Below, one piece after another: positions 12,816-18,189 of a DNA stretch of 18,189 nt. The notes below the pieces were generated by a model, which did no database searches, was not told the DNA's origin, and saw nothing but the letters and a program-made list of their open reading frames with translations. The position numbers were made by a program, and so were the translations under genes. The DNA is from an uncultured Porphyromonadaceae bacterium (GTDB taxonomy: Bacteria; Bacteroidota; Bacteroidia; Bacteroidales; Muribaculaceae), in the NCBI GenBank assembly GCA_900550025.1, contig URQP01000048.1, positions 1-18,189 on the forward strand, written 5' to 3'. Positions within the stretch are counted from its first letter, which is position 1. Each line of letters begins with the position of its first letter.

Positions 12816-14273
12816 ATGAAAAAGTTTACAAGTTTTGTTACAGGATTGCTATTTACAGCAATGCTAACCGTAGGCGGCACAGCCGCTTACGCACAAGAGG
12901 AAGGGGCTGAAGGCACTCCGAGCAATGGTATCTCGTTCCCGTCGCAGACAAGCACCTACAGCGCACGCCGCACCGTGCGCGTCGACGATGCCGTGCTTGG
13001 CGAATCGAAAGCGTTCACCGTATCGGCATGGGTATATATCGACACACCGTATGACGGACAGCTCAGTTACTCAAACTTCCCTTTATTCGGTCTTACCAAC
13101 ATTGCTTCCTACGGTGTGACTACCAACACCGACGTTTGCTTGGAAAACGGTTCATTCACTATGAAAGTGAACAATACTATAGCAGGGACACCACAACCAG
13201 GCATATTTGTGGAAGGAGCGAATGCGGCAGCCAAGAAGCAGGAATGGTGCCTGCTGGCACTGGCTGTCGATGACGAGAAAGGCGAGGCCCAACTTTACTA
13301 CGACGGCACATTAGTACAAACCTGTACTTTCGAGCCGGGCATCGTTTTCCGCGCCAATGAGGAATTGACATTCCACATGACCAACGCCTACAGCTATGCA
13401 TCCATTCCAACACGATTCGATGACCTCAAGATAGCCAACCGCGCGCTGACAGCCGAGGAGGTAGCAGATTTGAAATACGCATATCAGGCCGACAATATCC
13501 CCGAATGGCTCGTAGGATACTATTCGTTTGACGAGACCACAGGCAAAGTCAACGAATATCCAAACATCTGCAATCCAAGCGACCTAAGTGGCGAAGAAAC
13601 AGATGAAAGCGGAGAAGGGTCAGATGAAAGCGGAGAAGAGACAGGTGAAGATGGAGAACAAACTGGTGAAAAGCCCGAAGAACCCGGTGACAAAGCATGG
13701 GTTATGGAAGGCACGGCCGGTTACAGCGGCATGGAATTCTCCGGCAAGAGGTCGACAACCGACTCTACAGGCGAGGGCATCGTAAACGTATGGGCACCCT
13801 ACCAATTCTCCGTCAACTTCACGGCCGGCGAAGGCGGCTCAATCAAAGTGGAGACTGCCGACGGCGAAGTCGCTGACGGCGATGTGCTCGATGCCGGAAC
13901 AGAAGTGACCGTCACAGTCACCCCTGAAGAAAACTTCATAGTAAAGACGTTCACTGTAAACGGTGAAACGGCAGAACTCACAGAAGAAGGCACTTACACA
14001 TTCTCAATCGAAGCAAATACCACAATAGCCGTTGAATTCTCCGAAGACAAGAGCGGTGTGGCTTCATTTGAAACAATCGCCACCACTTACGACCGCGCAA
14101 GCCAAAGCATCCTCACCGACGGAGAAGCTGAAATCAGCGTCTACTCGCTCGATGGCAAGCAAGTGGCTTCGGCACGCGGCAGCGAACTGTCGGTAGCCGG
14201 TCTTGCCAAAGGTTTGTATATAGCAATTATAAACGACGGACAAACTGTAGAGAAAGTAAAATTCTGTAAATAA
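12816..14273 (+). CDS. Secreted LamG-like protein with InlB-type repeat and T9SS-like C-terminal domain
   Basis: A 485-residue exported protein. Signal peptide 1-26 ends AYA-Q. Residues about 36-225 look like a LamG/concanavalin-like jelly roll (FTVSAWVYID at 67-76, FDDLKIANRALTAEEV at 201-216), a fold that usually binds glycans or proteins. Residues 257-293 form a very acidic linker of seven-residue repeats. Residues about 330-410 resemble a divergent InlB B-repeat (FTAGEGGSIKV, then TVTPEENFIVKTFTVNG). The last 50 residues (ISVYSLDGKQV, LAKGLYIAIINDG, VEKVKFCK) match Por/type IX secretion sorting domains, so export through the outer membrane is likely. The next gene starts 9 bases after the stop codon, so the two are probably one operon. 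The ligand is unknown. Confidence 0.75.
   Translation: MKKFTSFVTGLLFTAMLTVGGTAAYAQEEGAEGTPSNGISFPSQTSTYSARRTVRVDDAVLGESKAFTVSAWVYIDTPYDGQLSYSNFPLFGLTNIASYGVTTNTDVCLENGSFTMKVNNTIAGTPQPGIFVEGANAAAKKQEWCLLALAVDDEKGEAQLYYDGTLVQTCTFEPGIVFRANEELTFHMTNAYSYASIPTRFDDLKIANRALTAEEVADLKYAYQADNIPEWLVGYYSFDETTGKVNEYPNICNPSDLSGEETDESGEGSDESGEETGEDGEQTGEKPEEPGDKAWVMEGTAGYSGMEFSGKRSTTDSTGEGIVNVWAPYQFSVNFTAGEGGSIKVETADGEVADGDVLDAGTEVTVTVTPEENFIVKTFTVNGETAELTEEGTYTFSIEANTTIAVEFSEDKSGVASFETIATTYDRASQSILTDGEAEISVYSLDGKQVASARGSELSVAGLAKGLYIAIINDGQTVEKVKFCK
13593..13694 (+). repeat. 21-bp coding minisatellite for an acidic linker
   Basis: Nearly five 21-bp units encode EETDESG, EGSDESG, EETGEDG, EQTGEKP and a partial EEPGDK. 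Units 1 and 2 are the most similar (CAGATGAAAGCGGAGAAG in each). Because the unit is a multiple of three, copy-number change would lengthen or shorten the linker without breaking the frame. Confidence 0.8.
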
Positions 14274-14282
14274 CAACGTTAT

Positions 14283-17200
14283 ATGAGAAAAATTCTGTTC
14301 ATTCTTCTCATACTGGCCTGGATTTCACCCGGAATCCGGGCTCAGTATGTTAACGCGGACCTCGGCCGGCCCGATGTGCTGTGGTCGCCGCAAGTCAACG
14401 AGAAATTGCTGAAAAGCAATTATGTCACGAAAAAACGGAAACCGGCAATACAAAGGGCTATGCCGTCGATACCCGACAAAGCGGCATACGCTTTCCTTTT
14501 CGACAATGCCGACATTCCGGAACACATGGGCATGATAAGTTTCCAGATTCCGAAGCCCGATGTCTACACCATGCTTTCCACCAACGACTGGGAAGACGTG
14601 GTATGGTCGGGCGTATTCATCGAAGACACATACTATGCCTACGTATGCCGCATCAACACGGCATCGGGAGCGGCATTCCCAAAAGAGATAGCAACCTTCA
14701 ACTTGCAGACCGGCGAATGGAAGACCGTATGCAAGCTCGACGGTCCGGGAGCCGAAACGATAAGCGATTTCACCTACGATTATTCTACCGGGACACTGTA
14801 TGCCACAAAAAATACCGGCATGTTCCAGACAACCCTCTATGAATACTCGTTAGAGGACGGCTCGATGACAGAAGTCTGCACGATGCGCGGCACATACATA
14901 ATGGCCATCGCCTGCACATACGAAGGAGTATTATACGGCATAGGCACCGGCGGCGGACTATATAAAATCAACAAGGAAACCGGCTCGCTCACACTGGTCG
15001 GCAATACCGGCTACATGCCTTGGTTCCTTCAGTCGATGGAATTCGACCATACTGACAACACTCTGTATTGGGCAGGAGCCGACGCAGAACACACATTCCT
15101 TGCCACCGTCGACATCAACACGGCGGCAGCGGTGGAAATAGGCACTTTCGAGGCAGGATGCAACGTCACGGGACTCCACATACCGTTCACGAGAGTACAG
15201 AAAGGCGCGCCGGGAGCAGTGACAGATTTCACCGTCACACCGGGACAAAAAGGCATGCTCTATGCCGAGCTCAGTTGGAAAAACCCGCAAATCGACCCGT
15301 TCGGCTCGATTCTCTCCGGCAATATGGATGTGCGCGTCTATCGTGACGGCGACATGATTGCCGAAATGAAAGACAAGCAACCGGGAGAAGAATGCTACTA
15401 CCGCGACGACGAGCCGGCAGCCGGAGAACGCGAATACCGCGTAATCGCCTCCAACTCGGTAGGGACAGGAGAGACCAGCAAAGTCATAGCGTGGATTGGA
15501 GAAGACTATCCTAACGAGCCGCAGAACATAACAGTCGAGGCTCTCAACGGAAAAGTGGCCCTGACGTGGGACATTTCCGAGACCGGAGCACACGGCGGAT
15601 TCGTGAACAAGACGAAACTCTACTCTACCGTAATCCGCGAACAGGACAATACCACCGTGCTCGACAATGAAGTGGCATACGCCACAACCGACAACAACAT
15701 CGCCGAACTGAACAGATGGTCATACCGCGTCATCGTTTCCGACGAGGCCGGCAACAAGGCTTCCGCGAAGTCGGACACAATCGTGGCCGGGCCGGGCAAA
15801 GAACTCCCCTACTTCGAAGACTTCAGTTCCGACCAAAACTTCAAGCTTTGGACTGTCAGGAATGAGAACAACGACACCCTCTACTGGAAGCACACCAATT
15901 TCGTGTATGACAAAGGCGCCCGCTATCTGCAATACCGCCGCAGCTACACTGACAAGGCCGACGACTACGCAATCGCACCACCGGTGAAAATGCAGGCAGG
16001 GCACGACTACCGCATCAGTTTCGACGCGAGAATCAACCGCATGAACCTGCTGACGCAGGAGAAATTGCGGCTGTTCATGGCAAAATCGCCTACAACGGAA
16101 GCCGAAATGGAAACCGTGGCCGATTTCACCCTGAGCGAGTACGACACGAACTGGAGCAAGCGCGAATTCGTTTACTCTGCTAAAGAAAGCGGCGACTACT
16201 ATGCCGGGATATACATCTACTCGGACGCCAACCAGAATTGGGCAAATATCGACAACTTCCTCATCGAGGAACTGTTCTACTACGACTTGGAAGCGACCGG
16301 CATATCCGGTCCGCACTCGGCGTTGGCCGGGATGAACTCCACATTGGAGGTAGGGGTGCATAATAAAGGCTCGCGCGATGTGGATTCCTACACCGTGCGC
16401 CTTGTTGACGGCGAGGGCAACCTGCTTGCCGATGAGGTGAAAGCCGGGGCATTGGCTGCCGGAGAGACGGCAACCGTGCCGGTAACTGTCAACCTGACGG
16501 AAATAAAGGACTATGAAGTGTTTGCGGAAGTGGTGTTCCCGACCGACGGCGACAAGAGCAACAACAAGACCAATACCCCATTCGCTGTAAGCATACGGCA
16601 AAACGGAGATTACAGCATAAAAATAGGAGAGGCTATAGATTACACCCAAGACTCCTTCTCGTTTATGAAATATCAGCCGAATGCGGCATGGCATGAATCA
16701 ATTTATACATCATCGGAAATCAACGCGACAAGCGGTATCATCTCAAAAATGGAATGGTACGGCAGCAATTTCGACATCTATCCATGTTCATTCCCCGTAA
16801 GAATCTACCTGTCGAACACCGACAGGATAGACTTTGGCGACGAAATACCGGCAAACGAAATGACACTTGTTTATGAAGGCACTCTTTCTTTCGAGAATGC
16901 AGAACAGACATCATTGCTGGTAGAGTTCACACAACCGTTCATGTACGACGGAAGAAATCTTGCCGTCCGCATAGAACGCAACGGAGACGACCCTGACTAT
17001 AGAGGCGTATTGGGCGGACTTGGAGTATTCTATCCGCAAGGCGAACAAAGCGAATTGTACCCAAGCCTCTACAACGACGGCTTATTCCGCCTGATAGAAA
17101 GCAGGTTCAAGCCTGTAGTTTCAATATTTATGGACGCCACGGGCAACAGCGTGAGCGGCATTGTGACCGACACGGAAGGAAACGCCCTTGAGGGAGTGAA

Positions 17201-18189
17201 TGTGACAATCGAAGAAAACGGAATGAACACCACTACCGACGAGAACGGCGAATACAAGTTCGACCTCGTGAACGAAGGAACGTATCATTTCGTCTACAGC
17301 CTGCACGGATATGATGTCGTAACCGACGAAGTGGCAGTGAGCGGCGAAGAGGACACTCCGGTCACCCACGACGTGAAGCTTGAGAAGATGAAGCAATGCA
17401 CGCTCACGGTTACCGTCACCAACGGTAAAGACGCCGTAGACGGTGCTGAAGTATCGCTCGACGGCTACGACCCGCGCACAAGTGTGACCGGCGCGGACGG
17501 CAAGGCAGTGTTCGAGAACCTGATTTGCAGCGACTACACCGTTACAATTTCCGCAACCGACTTCATTAGCCAGCAAAACGAGCTTCAACTTTCAGGCGAA
17601 AATGCTGAAGAAACGCAAGCATACGCTCTTCTTCCGGTAGCCTATTCTGTTGACGGTTTCTCGCTCGAAGAAGCGGAGTCGCCCGTACTTACTTGGGGTG
17701 AACCGGTGAGAGTCAACGAACGCCGCTACGACGACGGGGTAGCAACGACAAGAGCAGGAAGAACCCCGTCGGACGACGAGCCGAATGTGGAGAACGCCGT
17801 ATTCGGAATAGTGGAGGAAACACCGGGAACTATCAAGTCTGTTTCTTGGTATTTGGTTGAATCAGAAGGCAAGAGGCAAAGGAATGTCAATTTGCTCGTG
17901 TTCGGGCTTAATGACGACGGCACTCCGGAATCCACTCCGCAACTCGTGATAAGCGACATTGAATCTACAGTCAACGAATGGTTCAGCTATACGCTCGACG
18001 AACCGTTCAGCACCAGCGAAAGTTTCTACATCGCCCTCGCATGCCCCGACGATTATCTCGGTCTGGGAGTTGACGGCAGCTATTTCAACGCAACGGAAGA
18101 ATACCCGTACCGCCAGATGCTGCAATATTATGCCAACGACTATACAGAAACCTTCTACATAGCCGACATCTGGTACAAAGGCAACTTCA
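14283..18189 (+). CDS. Giant secreted multi-domain protein, 3' end outside the window
   Basis: One frame stays open from the ATG at 14283 to the right edge: 1302 codons with no stop, so the protein is partial at its C-terminus. Residues 1-21 are a signal peptide (RKILFILLILAW, then IRA-Q). Residues about 70-305 look like a beta-propeller or PQQ-like repeat region (GTLYATKN, GVLYGIGTGGGLYKIN, NTLYWAGAD). Two Fn3-like domains follow (about 310-410 and 413-505). About 508-665 resembles the cleaved-adhesin / choice-of-anchor J jelly roll (LPYFEDFSS, YAIAPPVKM). About 668-773 is CARDB-like, followed by another beta domain. Two carboxypeptidase-regulatory-like domains are near 957-1025 and 1039-1108 (VSGIVTDTEGNALEGVNVTI). 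No catalytic domain is seen. It follows the LamG-like gene by 9 bases; a T9SS tail beyond the window is expected but not seen. Confidence 0.8.
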   Translation, partial: MRKILFILLILAWISPGIRAQYVNADLGRPDVLWSPQVNEKLLKSNYVTKKRKPAIQRAMPSIPDKAAYAFLFDNADIPEHMGMISFQIPKPDVYTMLSTNDWEDVVWSGVFIEDTYYAYVCRINTASGAAFPKEIATFNLQTGEWKTVCKLDGPGAETISDFTYDYSTGTLYATKNTGMFQTTLYEYSLEDGSMTEVCTMRGTYIMAIACTYEGVLYGIGTGGGLYKINKETGSLTLVGNTGYMPWFLQSMEFDHTDNTLYWAGADAEHTFLATVDINTAAAVEIGTFEAGCNVTGLHIPFTRVQKGAPGAVTDFTVTPGQKGMLYAELSWKNPQIDPFGSILSGNMDVRVYRDGDMIAEMKDKQPGEECYYRDDEPAAGEREYRVIASNSVGTGETSKVIAWIGEDYPNEPQNITVEALNGKVALTWDISETGAHGGFVNKTKLYSTVIREQDNTTVLDNEVAYATTDNNIAELNRWSYRVIVSDEAGNKASAKSDTIVAGPGKELPYFEDFSSDQNFKLWTVRNENNDTLYWKHTNFVYDKGARYLQYRRSYTDKADDYAIAPPVKMQAGHDYRISFDARINRMNLLTQEKLRLFMAKSPTTEAEMETVADFTLSEYDTNWSKREFVYSAKESGDYYAGIYIYSDANQNWANIDNFLIEELFYYDLEATGISGPHSALAGMNSTLEVGVHNKGSRDVDSYTVRLVDGEGNLLADEVKAGALAAGETATVPVTVNLTEIKDYEVFAEVVFPTDGDKSNNKTNTPFAVSIRQNGDYSIKIGEAIDYTQDSFSFMKYQPNAAWHESIYTSSEINATSGIISKMEWYGSNFDIYPCSFPVRIYLSNTDRIDFGDEIPANEMTLVYEGTLSFENAEQTSLLVEFTQPFMYDGRNLAVRIERNGDDPDYRGVLGGLGVFYPQGEQSELYPSLYNDGLFRLIESRFKPVVSIFMDATGNSVSGIVTDTEGNALEGVNVTIEENGMNTTTDENGEYKFDLVNEGTYHFVYSLHGYDVVTDEVAVSGEEDTPVTHDVKLEKMKQCTLTVTVTNGKDAVDGAEVSLDGYDPRTSVTGADGKAVFENLICSDYTVTISATDFISQQNELQLSGENAEETQAYALLPVAYSVDGFSLEEAESPVLTWGEPVRVNERRYDDGVATTRAGRTPSDDEPNVENAVFGIVEETPGTIKSVSWYLVESEGKRQRNVNLLVFGLNDDGTPESTPQLVISDIESTVNEWFSYTLDEPFSTSESFYIALACPDDYLGLGVDGSYFNATEEYPYRQMLQYYANDYTETFYIADIWYKGNF

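Noticed and set aside
15720..16694. Minus-strand open frame of 324 codons
   Set aside because: It lies antisense within the giant secreted-protein gene, whose frame is open for 1302 codons with clear domains. The antisense product is composition-biased, with no signal or motif.

Overview
This is a chromosomal segment of a Bacteroidota bacterium, most likely order Bacteroidales; I cannot fix the family. The evidence is: promoters of the Bacteroides type (TAnnTTTG near -7, in the best case with TTTG 20 bases upstream), A-rich start regions mostly without Shine-Dalgarno sequences, the ybeY-mnmG-apt-uvrC gene order, a DUF2023 gene next to flavodoxin, a fused SpmA/SpmB-type protein, a GIN-domain (DUF2807) lipoprotein, and secreted proteins with a Por/T9SS-like C-terminal domain.

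Layout. (1) 31-1092, minus strand: long-chain flavodoxin followed by a DUF2023 gene and an intrinsic terminator; the flavodoxin leader holds a 13-bp inverted repeat that would cover its own ribosome-binding region. (2) 1093-2373, minus: secreted histidine acid phosphatase, divergent from (3) a small lipoprotein at 2502-2825 that resembles a free-standing subtilisin propeptide (inhibitor I9). (4) 2826-3239: no gene; hairpin-rich, with one REP-like palindromic element and a 20-base repeat pair. (5) 3240-8001, minus: housekeeping operon ybeY-mnmG-apt-uvrC, with a near-perfect parS centromere site between mnmG and apt. (6) 8002-8684: no gene; the operon promoter lies in the first of three tandem modules, followed by a nested palindrome, a repeat pair and a second REP-like element. 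(7) 8685-9917, minus: SpmA/SpmB-type membrane protein. (8) 10213-11308, plus: GIN-domain lipoprotein and a 52-residue rubredoxin with a terminator. (9) 11417-12610, plus: glycolytic GAPDH with its promoter, a structured leader and a strong terminator. (10) 12816-18189, plus: two apparently co-transcribed secreted proteins, a LamG-like protein with a T9SS-type tail and a giant multi-domain protein that runs off the right edge.

How the parts relate. Most genes are housekeeping: tRNA modification (mnmG), rRNA maturation (ybeY), purine salvage (apt), nucleotide excision repair (uvrC), glycolysis (gapA) and low-potential electron transfer (flavodoxin, rubredoxin). The cell-envelope genes (phosphatase, I9-like and GIN lipoproteins, and the two large secreted proteins) are accessory. 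I do not see a defence island, integrase, transposase or CRISPR array. The least explained signals are non-coding: the flavodoxin leader, the promoter-bearing tandem modules in which a hairpin is kept although its sequence changes, the two related palindromic elements, and the parS site.
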